Assembly: GCA_024279915.1 (NCBI GenBank)
Contig: JAJRRB010000081.1
Span: forward strand, 1 to 34,890
Direction of reading: 5' to 3'
Length of the DNA stretch: 34,890 nt
From: Deltaproteobacteria bacterium
Lineage (GTDB): Bacteria; Desulfobacterota; Desulfuromonadia; Desulfuromonadales; BM103
In this document: in pieces, positions 24,166 through 32,773 of the stretch
How positions within the stretch are numbered: the stretch's first letter is position 1
Layout of the letters: every line of letters begins with the position of its first letter
The notes under the pieces: model-generated
Databases searched by the model: none
What the model saw: the letters and a program-made list of their open reading frames with translations, nothing else
What the model was told of the DNA's origin: nothing
Translations under genes and position numbers: made by a program

Positions 24166-25273
24166 CTTTGTCCTCCCTTTTAACCGTATCAATTTTAATT
24201 GTCCAGAGACTGCGCTGACGCAGACAGATTTGTAGTTTATCGCCTATGCTGAAGCCGAAATCACGCATGGCGCAGTTCGGCAGTTCAATATCGATGTTCA
24301 TACCTGAATCGGCAATTCTGACGGTCAGAGTGTGTGTCCCGCCGAAGGCGAGAATATCCTTGAGAGTGCCAAGAAACAAGTTGTCCTGTAATTCTGGACC
24401 GATTGGTTTGTTCGGTCGGATGATGACGACCTCTTCAGCTCTGATGACTGCCGCAATTCGGTCGCCGACCTCAACACCCTGACATGCGGGTGCTTTTAAA
24501 ATTACACCATTCTCCAGTTGCAGAAAACCTTCGTGGTCGATGTCTGTTAGAGTCATCTCGTAGATGTTCTGATTGCGTAGAAAACGCGCGACATCCAATG
24601 ACTTTGGTCGGTAATAAATGTCATCGCGTGTACCGACCTGCCGCAGTTTACCATCAATCATCACGGCAATTTGCTCTCCCAGCATAAAAGCTTCTTCCTG
24701 ATCGTGGGTAACGTGCAGGATGGTTACGCCCAAGTCCTGATTGATCTGACGTAACTTGACTTGCAGCTGTCGCTTGATGGTGGCGTCCAACGCTGAAAAA
24801 GGCTCATCCAGAAAGAGTAAACGAGGGCCTGGTAGCAGGGCTCTGGCGAGGGCGACCCGTTGTTTTTCGCCACCTGAGAGAGTGGTTACGTCATGGCGGT
24901 CTATGATGCTGTGAAGATCAAGCAGATCAATCAGGTCGCTGAGCCGCGACAGGGACACCTTATCATCCAGCTTGCGTTGCTTGGCACCGAAAAGGATGTT
25001 TGCTCGCACATTGAGATGTGGAAAAAGGGCCAGATCCTGAGGGAGATACGATATCTGACGTTTTTCTGGAGTCAGATTTGTAACTTCTTTGCCATCAAGA
25101 CAGATTTTCCCAGAGCGTGGCTCCAGCAGTCCCATGCAGGTTTCTAAAAAGAGTGTTTTGCCGGACCCTGAAGGGCCGAGAATGGTCAGATAAGAACTTT
25201 CATCAAGGTTCAGATCTATTGGACCCAGGCAGAAGTCTCCTCGTTCGGCAGTCAGTTGGGCAACCTGAATCAT
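24152..25273 (-). CDS. modC: molybdate/tungstate ABC transporter ATP-binding protein with TOBE domain
   Basis: A 373-residue ABC ATPase. Walker A GPSGSGKT is at 33-40, the Q-loop LPQD at 77-80, the signature LSGGE at 132-136, Walker B LLFLDEP at 152-158 and the switch histidine in HVTHDQEEA. Residues from about 235 on form the TOBE-like C-terminal region (AAVIRAEEVVIIRPN) that in ModC or its relatives binds oxyanion or regulates transport. The start ATG 25273 overlaps the modB end by 4 bases. From sequence alone tungstate cannot be excluded, but the gene order with moeA and mobAB favours molybdate. Confidence 0.9.
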   Translation of the reverse strand: MIQVAQLTAERGDFCLGPIDLNLDESSYLTILGPSGSGKTLFLETCMGLLEPRSGKICLDGKEVTNLTPEKRQISYLPQDLALFPHLNVRANILFGAKQRKLDDKVSLSRLSDLIDLLDLHSIIDRHDVTTLSGGEKQRVALARALLPGPRLLFLDEPFSALDATIKRQLQVKLRQINQDLGVTILHVTHDQEEAFMLGEQIAVMIDGKLRQVGTRDDIYYRPKSLDVARFLRNQNIYEMTLTDIDHEGFLQLENGVILKAPACQGVEVGDRIAAVIRAEEVVIIRPNKPIGPELQDNLFLGTLKDILAFGGTHTLTVRIADSGMNIDIELPNCAMRDFGFSIGDKLQICLRQRSLWTIKIDTVKREDKDAAI

Positions 25274-26055
25274 CTTTTTGACTCCGTGACCATACGTAAC
25301 CCGAAAAGAACCAGAAGTGAGATCCCTATCAAAATGACGACTAAGGTGACTGCTTTGGGAAGATCGGCCATCGACATGGCGAGATAGATGCTGCTCGGTA
25401 ATGTGGCCGTCTGGCCCTTGGCAGTGCCAGCAACCATAACCGTAGCGCCAAACTCACCGATGGCACGTGCCCAGGTAAGGATGATCGCTGCCAGGATGCC
25501 ACGTTTGGCCAGCGGCAGAGTGATTTGCAGGAAACTGCTGAATGCAGAGCAACCGAGCAGGCGGGCAACTTGCTCCTGGCGCTGGTCGATCTGTTCAAAA
25601 GTCGCTTTGAGCATACGCACGCTGATGGCGACGATGACAGTGAACTGGGCCAATATGACGCCGGCCAGAGTGAAGGGCAGGGTCAGTCCGATATCAGATA
25701 ACAGTCGGCCTATGGCGGTGTTCCAGGACATCAGTATCAGAGTGCCGAGAGCAATCGGTGTGAGGACCATAGGCAGATCGATAAAGGTATCGAGCAGACG
25801 CTTGCCGGGGAACTCAATGCGGGCCAGGGCATAGGCCGTTGGAATTGCCAGAACAATGGCGATGACAGTGCTTGTGGTTGCGGCGATCAGGCTGAGAGCG
25901 ATTGCTGATCGAATATCCTGTTGTCCAAGCTGTGCAAGAAAATCATCCAGGCTGAAAAATGCAGACTGACTGCCGACGAGGATCAGGAAGTAGCCAGTCA
26001 GAAAGACCAGTGGCAGCAGCATGATGACCTTGAATGTGGTGTCACGCTTTAGCAT
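25270..26055 (-). CDS. modB: molybdate ABC transporter permease
   Basis: About 261 residues with six membrane helices. The cytoplasmic coupling loop contains EQVARLLGCSAFSSFLQITL, followed by PLAKRGILAA and WARAIGEFGATVMVAG, as in ModB/CysT/WtpB permeases. It is somewhat longer than E. coli ModB because of an extra N-terminal helix. ATG 26055 overlaps the modA stop as TAATG and has GGAGGGG upstream; GTG 26061 is in frame but less likely. It moves the anion across the inner membrane with ModC and ModA. Confidence 0.9.
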   Translation of the reverse strand: MLKRDTTFKVIMLLPLVFLTGYFLILVGSQSAFFSLDDFLAQLGQQDIRSAIALSLIAATTSTVIAIVLAIPTAYALARIEFPGKRLLDTFIDLPMVLTPIALGTLILMSWNTAIGRLLSDIGLTLPFTLAGVILAQFTVIVAISVRMLKATFEQIDQRQEQVARLLGCSAFSSFLQITLPLAKRGILAAIILTWARAIGEFGATVMVAGTAKGQTATLPSSIYLAMSMADLPKAVTLVVILIGISLLVLFGLRMVTESKR

Positions 26056-26885
26056 TACCACCCCTCCGGAAGATCATAGCTCCCGCCGATGCGTGCTGCT
26101 GGTGCCAGTTTACGGGCATCTTCTTCCTCTGTGAAGTAGCCCCATTTACTAAAAAATAGCTGGCCCTCTGCTGACTTGAGATAGGCAACAAAGGCCTTGG
26201 CATTTTCCGGGTTTTTCGCTTGACGCAAGCGTGCGGCCGGAATGTAGGCCAGGCGTGGAATCTCTTGTGGCTTAAGAAGGATTGCTTCCATCGCCTGTGG
26301 GTTCCAGGTGGCAAACTCGCGCCATCCAAGCACGGCATCAACTGTACCCAGAGGCAACATAGCGGCTGTCTTGGCGCAGCTTTCAACCTGGCCGTGCAGA
26401 TTTGGTCGAATTTGATCCTCCAGTCCATTGGCATGCAGTATCTCTATTGCATAGAGGCCAACACAGACGCTTCCCGGGTCAGCGATGCCAATGCGCAAAT
26501 CGGGACGTGCGAGATCCTGCAGTGATTTGATCTTTTGTGGATTGCCTTTCGATACCAGAATGGCAGGGACCAGGTAGGCAAGCCTGGTCTCTTCACCTTC
26601 GATCAAGTCAAGTTCTCTGGCTTTTTCCATATAGTCTGGCGAACCAGGAATATAGAGATCGCCCAGACCAGTGAGTTGAATCTGGCTGAGCATGGCCCCG
26701 GAACCGCCCAGATGCAGTGCGACTTTGATACCGTACTTTTTCTCAAAGGACTTTGCTGCCTCTTCCAGAGGTGGTTGTGAGGCTGACCCGGCAAAGACCA
26801 TCAGTGTTTGCGCTGACGCGTAAAAGGCTGACGGCACATTCGAGATCAGAATGACAATCATTAAAGCCAGATATTTCAACATCAA
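26055..26885 (-). CDS. modA: molybdate/tungstate-binding periplasmic protein
   Basis: A 276-residue solute-binding protein with a signal peptide (LKYLALMIVILISNVPSAFYASA). The mature part starts with LMVFAGSASQPPLEEAAKSF, the oxyanion-binding start of ModA-type proteins, and continues with LHLGGSGAMLSQIQLTGLGD, IADPGSVCVG and GTVDAVLGWRE. The start is ATG 26885, overlapping the modE-like stop by 4 bases; ATG 26882 is the next codon. It hands molybdate or tungstate to ModBC. Oxyanion specificity cannot be read here with certainty. Confidence 0.88.
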   Translation of the reverse strand: MMLKYLALMIVILISNVPSAFYASAQTLMVFAGSASQPPLEEAAKSFEKKYGIKVALHLGGSGAMLSQIQLTGLGDLYIPGSPDYMEKARELDLIEGEETRLAYLVPAILVSKGNPQKIKSLQDLARPDLRIGIADPGSVCVGLYAIEILHANGLEDQIRPNLHGQVESCAKTAAMLPLGTVDAVLGWREFATWNPQAMEAILLKPQEIPRLAYIPAARLRQAKNPENAKAFVAYLKSAEGQLFFSKWGYFTEEEDARKLAPAARIGGSYDLPEGW

Positions 26886-27232
26886 TTCTTGCTCTCTTGG
26901 AATGATGCAGCAAAGCAGCGATCCGCTTCCTTGTTGACCTGATTGCGTAACTCTTGAAATTGTTCCATCAGTACCATGATTTCATCGGTTAATTGTGAAG
27001 CCCCGCCACCCTTACCGCCGACACGACGCTCAAGAATGGGAAAGGGTGCTGATTTCTCCATGGCCTGAAGTTGCGCCCAGACCTTACGATAGGACATGCC
27101 CAGGTCACGGGCGGCTGCATTGATCGAACCATTGTGCTGCACAGCCGACAGCAGCCGGTAGCGGCCGTCCCCGAGAAAGGACTGGCCATCAACTTCCAGC
27201 CAGATCTTGCTACGGATCCTGAGCTCTTTCAT
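26882..27232 (-). CDS. ModE-type winged-helix regulator lacking the molybdate-binding domains
   Basis: A 116-residue protein equal to the N-terminal DNA-binding half of ModE: LEVDGQSFLGDGRYRLLSAV, then the helix-turn-helix GSINAAARDLGMSYRKVWAQ, then ERRVGGKGGGASQLTDE. The two C-terminal molbindin (TOBE) domains of full-length ModE are absent, and the gene ends cleanly by an ATGA overlap with modA. It may sense molybdate through a partner, or act as a DNA-binding protein whose signal is something else. It sits between mobB and modA, so self-control of the operon is likely. ATG 27232 also overlaps the mobB stop. Confidence 0.88.
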   Translation of the reverse strand: MKELRIRSKIWLEVDGQSFLGDGRYRLLSAVQHNGSINAAARDLGMSYRKVWAQLQAMEKSAPFPILERRVGGKGGGASQLTDEIMVLMEQFQELRNQVNKEADRCFAASFQESKN

Positions 27233-27738
27233 GACAGGAATCGCTCCACGATCAGGTCACAAAGTCCTTGGACGTCATTGATGTCGTAGAGTGGCACATC
27301 AATCTTCAGAGGGCTGTCTGAGGCGACTGCGATCAATGCCGAGTCATACTCTTCGTCGCGACAGAGTAGCTTTTCGCTTCTTTCTCGGCGGTGAACCTCT
27401 ATCTTCGGCATCGTGCTTCTTTTGAAACCTTCGGTCAGAACGATATCGAGATCCCCGCAATAGGTAGCGACTGTCTCAGCCAGAGTCGGTTCCTGCTCTT
27501 TGCTGTGCTGTTTGACCATGGTGATTTTCTCGGGCGAGGTAATCAACATGGTGTCCGCCCCGGCCTGGGTCAAACGCCATGAGTCCTTGCCTTCATGGTC
27601 GATGTTGAAGCTGTGTGCGTCGTGTTTGATGGCTCCAACCCGCAAACCACGCTGCTTCATTTCTGCAATCAGTTTCTCCAGTAGCGTGGTTTTACCAGTA
27701 CCACTCTTGGCGACAATTGAGACGACCGGTGGATTCAT
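27229..27738 (-). CDS. mobB: molybdopterin-guanine dinucleotide biosynthesis adaptor MobB
   Basis: A 169-residue GTP-binding P-loop protein. The P-loop is AKSGTGKTTLLEKLI, followed by IKHDAHSFNIDHEGKDSWRL and the family segment LTEGFKRSTMPKIEVHRR. MobB assists MobA in attaching GMP to molybdopterin and is not strictly essential in E. coli. The ATG 27738 has AAGGAG upstream and lies 14 bases after the mobA stop. It belongs to the same operon and is coupled to the modE-like gene by ATGA. Confidence 0.95.
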   Translation of the reverse strand: MNPPVVSIVAKSGTGKTTLLEKLIAEMKQRGLRVGAIKHDAHSFNIDHEGKDSWRLTQAGADTMLITSPEKITMVKQHSKEQEPTLAETVATYCGDLDIVLTEGFKRSTMPKIEVHRRERSEKLLCRDEEYDSALIAVASDSPLKIDVPLYDINDVQGLCDLIVERFLS

Positions 27739-27752
27739 GACTGCTCCTTGTT

Positions 27753-28349
27753 TTAATCATCAAGCTGCAATTCTTCGAGCTGCTCAGGTGTGTTGATATT
27801 CAATAAAGCTCGCTCCCAGCCGTCCGGCATCTGTTGCCAGTCGAGGTAGTGAATCTTGATACGCTGATAAAAATCCAAGATACGATATTGATGCTGTTGC
27901 AGCAGTGCCTCCATGTGCGGCAGGCAGTTCTTATGATAAAGGGCGAAGACCGGTTCATAACCCTTTGGAGTGCGTGGAACCACAGCATCATATCCAACAC
28001 GCTGGTTTATCATTAATTTGAGTATTCGTGCATCGGGGAAGGGCATATCGCAGGGGGCAACAAAGATCCAGCCGGTCCGGGCAGATTGCAAACCTGTGTA
28101 TATACCGCCCAGAGCACTGCCAGGATAGATGTCAGGAATTGCCGGGATGTTCGGACGCACCAGATCCTGGCGGTCACCGGCAATCAGAACCGTTGCGAAG
28201 CAGCGGCATAGTAGATCGAGTGATCGGGTGAGCAGAGGCTGTCCATCAATTTCGATGTACGCCTTGTCATACCCCATGCGCCGGCTTTTGCCACCGGCTA
28301 ATAGAACACCTGTGACATCATCTATAAAGTCGTTGTGCGAAATTTGCAT
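27753..28349 (-). CDS. mobA: molybdenum cofactor guanylyltransferase MobA
   Basis: A 198-residue nucleotidyltransferase that uses GTP to build bis-MGD, the form of cofactor used by NarG. The nucleotide-binding start LLAGGKSRRMGYDKA is at 16-30, APCDMPF is the metal-binding DxD-like site, and NINTPEQL marks the C-terminus. ATG 28349 is chosen because no other ATG lies before LLAGG. A TTG at 28373 is in frame, but it lies upstream of the predicted transcription start. The start codon is only about 3 bases after that start, so translation may be leaderless. It is the first gene of the molybdenum operon. Confidence 0.9.
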   Translation of the reverse strand: MQISHNDFIDDVTGVLLAGGKSRRMGYDKAYIEIDGQPLLTRSLDLLCRCFATVLIAGDRQDLVRPNIPAIPDIYPGSALGGIYTGLQSARTGWIFVAPCDMPFPDARILKLMINQRVGYDAVVPRTPKGYEPVFALYHKNCLPHMEALLQQHQYRILDFYQRIKIHYLDWQQMPDGWERALLNINTPEQLEELQLDD

Positions 28350-28358
28350 AGCGATGTC

Positions 28359-28386
28359 ATTATAATCGGTCAATTGATAAATTCAA
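28359..28386 (-). promoter_or_regulatory. sigma70-like promoter of the mobA operon
   Basis: On the minus strand, TTGAAT (28386-28381) and a perfect TATAAT (28364-28359) are 16 bases apart, predicting a start near 28352. Confidence 0.6.
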
Positions 28387-28406
28387 GCGAATAGTTTTCT
28401 GTTTTT

Positions 28407-28420
28407 TTGATGCAGGTCAA
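28407..28420. promoter_or_regulatory. FNR-like binding site between the mob and nar operons
   Basis: TTGATGCAGGTCAA matches the FNR/DNR consensus TTGAT-N4-ATCAA at 9 of 10 positions. Its centre is 61.5 bases upstream of the predicted mobA start (28352) and 41.5 bases upstream of a possible nar start (28455). Confidence 0.5.
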
Positions 28421-28442
28421 TTTTACAAATCAAACACCATAT

Positions 28443-28448
28443 TATTTT
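28443..28448 (+). promoter_or_regulatory. possible -10 box of the nar operon
   Basis: TATTTT lies at the distance expected for a class II FNR-activated promoter. No -35 box is visible, as is usual for that class. The match is weak (4/6) and was found by looking at the right spacing. Confidence 0.3.
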
Positions 28449-28454
28449 AGTAAC

Positions 28455-28615
28455 AGACTGGAATTATAAACAATCTTCGATATGCTTTTTCCAGTTTTAC
28501 GATATTGCAATTTAATGGTTTGGGGTTCCTTTCAAAGCAGATTTTAGCATTACCCTTCGTTTTATGAACATAACAGTTGGTTGTTTGGGCGTTTTTAACT
28601 TGGTGAGGTAGACCG
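28455..28615 (+). other. long putative 5' leader of the nar operon
   Basis: About 160 bases between the possible start and the cytochrome gene. It holds a stem ACTGGAA/TTCCAGT (28457-28463 with 28489-28495) and a direct repeat CGATAT(T)GC at 28478 and 28500, 22 bases apart. No gene was found. Confidence 0.35.
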
Positions 28616-29143
28616 ATGACTAGACAAATGCTGAATTGTTTCTCGATGCTGGCGGTAGGATTGCTCCTGCTTTCCACACCTGGTTGGGCGCTACAGGGAG
28701 ATCCGCAACGCGGTGAAGACCTGTATGTAGGCAACGTCAGTTTCTCTGCGGGCGGAGCTCCCTGCTTGGCTTGTCATGGCATTGCCGGGCATGAGCTGGG
28801 TTATGCGGCGGGAGCGAACTACGGTCCTGATTTAACAGCGATCTATGAAGATTACGGTGAAGAAGGGGTAACCGGTGTGCTGGAAGATCTCTCTTTCGAA
28901 AGCATGGATGCGATCTATACAGAGCGTCCTCTGACTGACTCTGAGCGGGCTGATCTGGTCGCTTTTTTCGCCTCGGTGTCAGAGGAAATTGCCCCCAGCA
29001 TTGGATCCAGCCTGACTCTTCATGTCGCTCTTGTGACCACTTTTTTTATGGTTTTGGTCGGAGTCCTCGGTTGGTGGAGATTAAAGGGTGTTCGACAACC
29101 CCTGGTTGAACGTGCCCGTCATGGGAAGGGAGGGACAGCATGA
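28616..29143 (+). CDS. membrane-anchored monohaem cytochrome c at the head of the nar operon
   Basis: A 175-residue protein with a signal peptide (to about residue 26), one haem c site C50-L-A-C53-H54, and a C-terminal transmembrane anchor (about residues 138-160), so the haem domain faces the periplasm. The usual distal methionine in an MP motif before LTDSE is absent (TERPLTDSE instead); M97 in FESMDAIY is the nearest candidate. ATG 28616 has a GGTGAGG ribosome site, and the stop overlaps narG (ATGA). Cytochromes in this place (often called NarC) pass electrons between the quinone pool and NarI or another periplasmic partner. The exact role here is inferred from position. Confidence 0.85.
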   Translation: MTRQMLNCFSMLAVGLLLLSTPGWALQGDPQRGEDLYVGNVSFSAGGAPCLACHGIAGHELGYAAGANYGPDLTAIYEDYGEEGVTGVLEDLSFESMDAIYTERPLTDSERADLVAFFASVSEEIAPSIGSSLTLHVALVTTFFMVLVGVLGWWRLKGVRQPLVERARHGKGGTA

Positions 29144-32100
29144 GTTGGATAAAAGATATCATCGACCCCAAGTCTCGTAAATGGGAAGAATTCTACCGCA
29201 ACCGCAATCAGTGCGACAAGGTGGTGCGCAGCACTCACGGTGTTAACTGCACCGGAGGCTGTTCCTGGAATGTTCACGTCAAAGACGGCATCGTTGGCTG
29301 GGAATTGCAGGCGACCGATTACCCCGAACTTGAGCCAGGACTCCCCCCTTACGAGCCGCGTGGCTGCCAGCGGGGGATCTCGTTCTCCTGGTACCTGTAT
29401 AGCCCGTTGCGGATCAAGTATCCCTACCTGCGTGGAGTCTTGTCTGATCTATGGCGCAAGGCCAAAGCCGAGCACGGTGATCCGGTAAAAGCCTGGGCCT
29501 CTATTATGGAAGACGAGGAGAGTCGTAAAAGTTATCAGCAGGCGCGTGGCAAGGGTGGTTTCAGACGCTCAACTTGGGATGAAGTTGAGGAAATTATTGC
29601 CGCTTCGTCGATTTATACCATCAAGAAATACGGTGCTGACCGTCTGGTTGGCTTCTCGCCGATTCCGGCTATGTCGATGCTCAGTTTCGCTGGTGGCTCG
29701 CGTTTTATGCAGTTGATGGGCGGCGCCAATCTGAGTTTCTACGATTGGTATTGCGATCTGCCGAATGCTTCTCCCGAGATATGGGGCGAGCAGACTGATG
29801 TTGCTGAAAGTGCTGACTGGTACAATAGTAAATATATTGCTGTAATGGGTTCAAACCCGGGCATGACCCGTACTCCGGATGTGCATTTCCTGACCGAAGC
29901 TCGCCATAATGGCTCAAAGGTCACGGTTCTTTCACCTGACTTCAGCATGTCGAGCAAGTTCGCAGACTGGTGGTTGCCGACCCATGCCGGCCAGGACGGT
30001 GCCTTCTGGATGGCGGTCAACCATGTCATCTTAAGCGAATTCCACCATAAGGCCAAAACGCCTTATTTCATGGATTACCTGAAGCGTTATACGGATACTC
30101 CCTTCCTGATTGAACTCGATGAAAAAGAAGGTGTTTATACTGCGGGCCGAATGGCTAAAGCTGGTGACCTGGAGCGTTACAGCGAAGAAGAAAATGGCGA
30201 TTTCAAATATCTGGTCTGGGATGAAACCAGCCAGCAGCCGCGCATGCCGTTGGGAACTCTTGGCTTCCGCTGGCAAGAGAAGAAAGGCGAATGGAATCTG
30301 CAGATGAAGGATGGCCAGGATGGCTCCGATATTGCTACCGGCCTTTCCTTGCTGGAAGGTAATGAAGATGTCCTGCAGGTTGCCTTTGATGATTTTTCTG
30401 ATGGTAATATCGTACAGCGTGGCGTTCCGGTTCACTACCTTGAAACCTCCAAAGGCCGGATACCAGTCACCACTGTTTACGACCTTATGATGGCCCAGTT
30501 TGGTGTTGATCGCGAACTCGAAGGCGACTATCCAAAAAGTTACGATGATGAAAGCGTCTACACCCCTGCCTGGCAGGAAAAATATACTGGTCTCGACCGC
30601 GCTAATGGTATTCAGTTTGCCCGGGAATGGGCCTCTACGGCCGAGCAGACCGAGGGTAAGTGCTCGATTATTATCGGTGCCGGAATCAATCATTGGTATC
30701 ACGCTAACCTGACCTATCGAGCCGGGATCGTCGCTTTGATGCTTTGTGGTTGTGTCGGTAAGAATGGTGGTGGCCTTAATCATTATGTCGGCCAGGAAAA
30801 ACTGGCTCCGGTTGCGCCCTGGGCGAGCATTATGGGCGCGCTCGACTGGTCCAAACCGCCGCGGTTCATGAATGCCCCCTCTTACCATTACGTCCATACC
30901 GATCAATGGCGCTACGAGCGTACTTCTGACGAGGCCAAGATCAACCCGGTGTCCGAGGATAGTCACATCACCGGCGGGCATACCATGGATCATCAGGTTC
31001 GTGCTGTGCGCAATGGTTGGCTGCCTTTCTTCCCGCAATTCGATCGTAGTCCGATTGAGGCTGTGAAAGAGGCTGAAGCGGCAGGTGCCAGCAGTAATCA
31101 GGAGATTGTTGACTGGACCGTCAAGCAGCTGGCCGAGAAGAAGATGAAGTTTGCCGTTGAAGATCCCGATGCGCCAGAGAACTGGCCGCGCTTGTGGATC
31201 ATCTGGCGTGGTAATGCCTTAATGTCGAGTGCCAAGGGACATGAATATTTCCTTAAGCACTATCTCGGCACTCATACCAACACCATCGCTCCGGAAACGG
31301 CTGAAGAGTTCGTTAAGGACGTCAAGTGGCATAAAGAGGCTCCTCAGGGTAAACTCGATCTGGTCGTCGATATTAACTTCCGTATGGACACCTCGGCGCT
31401 CTACTCGGACATCGTCTTGCCGACCGCGACCTGGTATGAAAAGGACGATCTCAACACCACCGACATGCACTCCTTCATTCACCCGTTACAGGAGGCTGTA
31501 CCTCCCTGTTGGGAGTCAAAGAGTGACTGGGATATTTTCAAAGGGCTGGCGAAAAAAGTCAGCCAGATGGCCGAAACCCATCTGCCGGAACCGGTCCGTG
31601 AAATTGTTACAGTACCGTTACAGCACGACACCCCGGCAGAAATGGCCCAGCCTGAAATCAAAGACTGGATCAATGGCGAATGTGAGCCGATTCCAGGGAA
31701 GACCATGCCCGGCATGGTGGTGGTCGAACGAGACTATGTCAATCTCTATAAGAAGTTTATCTCCTACGGGCCGGAAGTTCGCAAAAACGGTCTCGGTGCT
31801 CACGGACTCAGCTTCCCGGTTGCCGATTTCTATGATGAATTGAAAGAGATGGCACCAACTCAGAAATGGGGCGGCGAGGAGTATCCCTCACTGGAGATTG
31901 CCTCTCAAGCAGCTAACGTCATTCTGCATCTGGCCCCTGAAACCAATGGCGAGATCGCCTATCGTGCCTTCGAGGCCGAGGAGAAGAAGGTCGGCCTGCC
32001 ATTGACTGACCTGGCCGAAGGCAGCCGCGATGTGCGGACTACTTTTGCCGACCTTGACCGGCAACCGCGCCGACTACTGAATAGCCCGATCTGGAGTGGC

Positions 32101-32760
32101 TTGAACACCAATGGTCGTGCCTACTCTGCATACTGTCTCAATGTTGAAAAACTTGTCCCCTGGCGTACTCTGACCGGTCGCCAGCATTTCTATCTCGACC
32201 ATCAGGGATATATTGCCGCCGGTGAACATCTGCCGACCTATAAACCCAAGCCTGACCATAGTACGCTGCAGGACTTTTTGGTCACAGAGTCGGATGAGAA
32301 TAGCATTATGCTCAATTACCTGACTCCTCATGGCAAGTGGAGTATCCACAGTACCTACGGTGACAATCATCGTATGCTGACCCTCTCCCGTGGCTGTCAT
32401 CCATTCTGGCTTAATGACCAGGATGCGGAGCAAATTGGCGTTGTCGATAATGACTGGGTCGAGGTCTATAACGATCACGGTGTGGTCGTCACAAGGGCTG
32501 TTGTCAGCTCTCGATTGCCACGAGGTATCTCATTTCTCTATCACTCGCCGGAACGGACTATTGGCATACCAAAATCGCCACTGCGTAATAACAAGCGGGC
32601 CGGTGGGCATAAAAGCCTGAACCGGATACGGCTCAAGCCGAACCTGATGCTCGGTGGTTACGGCCAGTTTACCTATAGCTGGAACTACTGGGGGCCGACC
32701 GGTGCCAACCGGGACACCTATATCATGGTGCGAAAACTCAAAGGGGAGCCGAACTGGTAA
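29140..32760 (+). CDS. narG: respiratory nitrate reductase alpha subunit, NarG
   Basis: The 1206-residue catalytic subunit that reduces nitrate to nitrite at a Mo-bisMGD centre. The FS0 [4Fe-4S] ligands are H33, C37, C41 and C76 ([14 protein letters not shown]). The molybdenum aspartate lies in [14 protein letters not shown] (about residues 199-212), followed by GEQTDVAES. Further family blocks are [40 protein letters not shown] and [20 protein letters not shown]. There is no Tat motif at the N-terminus, so the enzyme is cytoplasm-facing. It is slightly shorter than E. coli NarG (1247). It needs MobA/MobB/MoeA, encoded by the divergent operon, and the NarJ chaperone. Confidence 0.98.
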   Translation: MSWIKDIIDPKSRKWEEFYRNRNQCDKVVRSTHGVNCTGGCSWNVHVKDGIVGWELQATDYPELEPGLPPYEPRGCQRGISFSWYLYSPLRIKYPYLRGVLSDLWRKAKAEHGDPVKAWASIMEDEESRKSYQQARGKGGFRRSTWDEVEEIIAASSIYTIKKYGADRLVGFSPIPAMSMLSFAGGSRFMQLMGGANLSFYDWYCDLPNASPEIWGEQTDVAESADWYNSKYIAVMGSNPGMTRTPDVHFLTEARHNGSKVTVLSPDFSMSSKFADWWLPTHAGQDGAFWMAVNHVILSEFHHKAKTPYFMDYLKRYTDTPFLIELDEKEGVYTAGRMAKAGDLERYSEEENGDFKYLVWDETSQQPRMPLGTLGFRWQEKKGEWNLQMKDGQDGSDIATGLSLLEGNEDVLQVAFDDFSDGNIVQRGVPVHYLETSKGRIPVTTVYDLMMAQFGVDRELEGDYPKSYDDESVYTPAWQEKYTGLDRANGIQFAREWASTAEQTEGKCSIIIGAGINHWYHANLTYRAGIVALMLCGCVGKNGGGLNHYVGQEKLAPVAPWASIMGALDWSKPPRFMNAPSYHYVHTDQWRYERTSDEAKINPVSEDSHITGGHTMDHQVRAVRNGWLPFFPQFDRSPIEAVKEAEAAGASSNQEIVDWTVKQLAEKKMKFAVEDPDAPENWPRLWIIWRGNALMSSAKGHEYFLKHYLGTHTNTIAPETAEEFVKDVKWHKEAPQGKLDLVVDINFRMDTSALYSDIVLPTATWYEKDDLNTTDMHSFIHPLQEAVPPCWESKSDWDIFKGLAKKVSQMAETHLPEPVREIVTVPLQHDTPAEMAQPEIKDWINGECEPIPGKTMPGMVVVERDYVNLYKKFISYGPEVRKNGLGAHGLSFPVADFYDELKEMAPTQKWGGEEYPSLEIASQAANVILHLAPETNGEIAYRAFEAEEKKVGLPLTDLAEGSRDVRTTFADLDRQPRRLLNSPIWSGLNTNGRAYSAYCLNVEKLVPWRTLTGRQHFYLDHQGYIAAGEHLPTYKPKPDHSTLQDFLVTESDENSIMLNYLTPHGKWSIHSTYGDNHRMLTLSRGCHPFWLNDQDAEQIGVVDNDWVEVYNDHGVVVTRAVVSSRLPRGISFLYHSPERTIGIPKSPLRNNKRAGGHKSLNRIRLKPNLMLGGYGQFTYSWNYWGPTGANRDTYIMVRKLKGEPNW

Positions 32761-32773
32761 AGGAGCTATGACT

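Noticed and set aside
28350-28615. Moco riboswitch between mobA and nar
   Set aside because: The mobA leader is almost absent, and the nar leader does not show the long multi-stem fold expected of that riboswitch as far as can be judged by eye.
28447-28734. 95-codon minus-strand frame in the mob-nar gap
   Set aside because: It overlaps the cytochrome signal peptide and the putative nar leader and shows no protein features.
30031-31038. 335-codon minus-strand frame opposite narG
   Set aside because: Lies fully inside narG, which is certain; no start signal or family motif.
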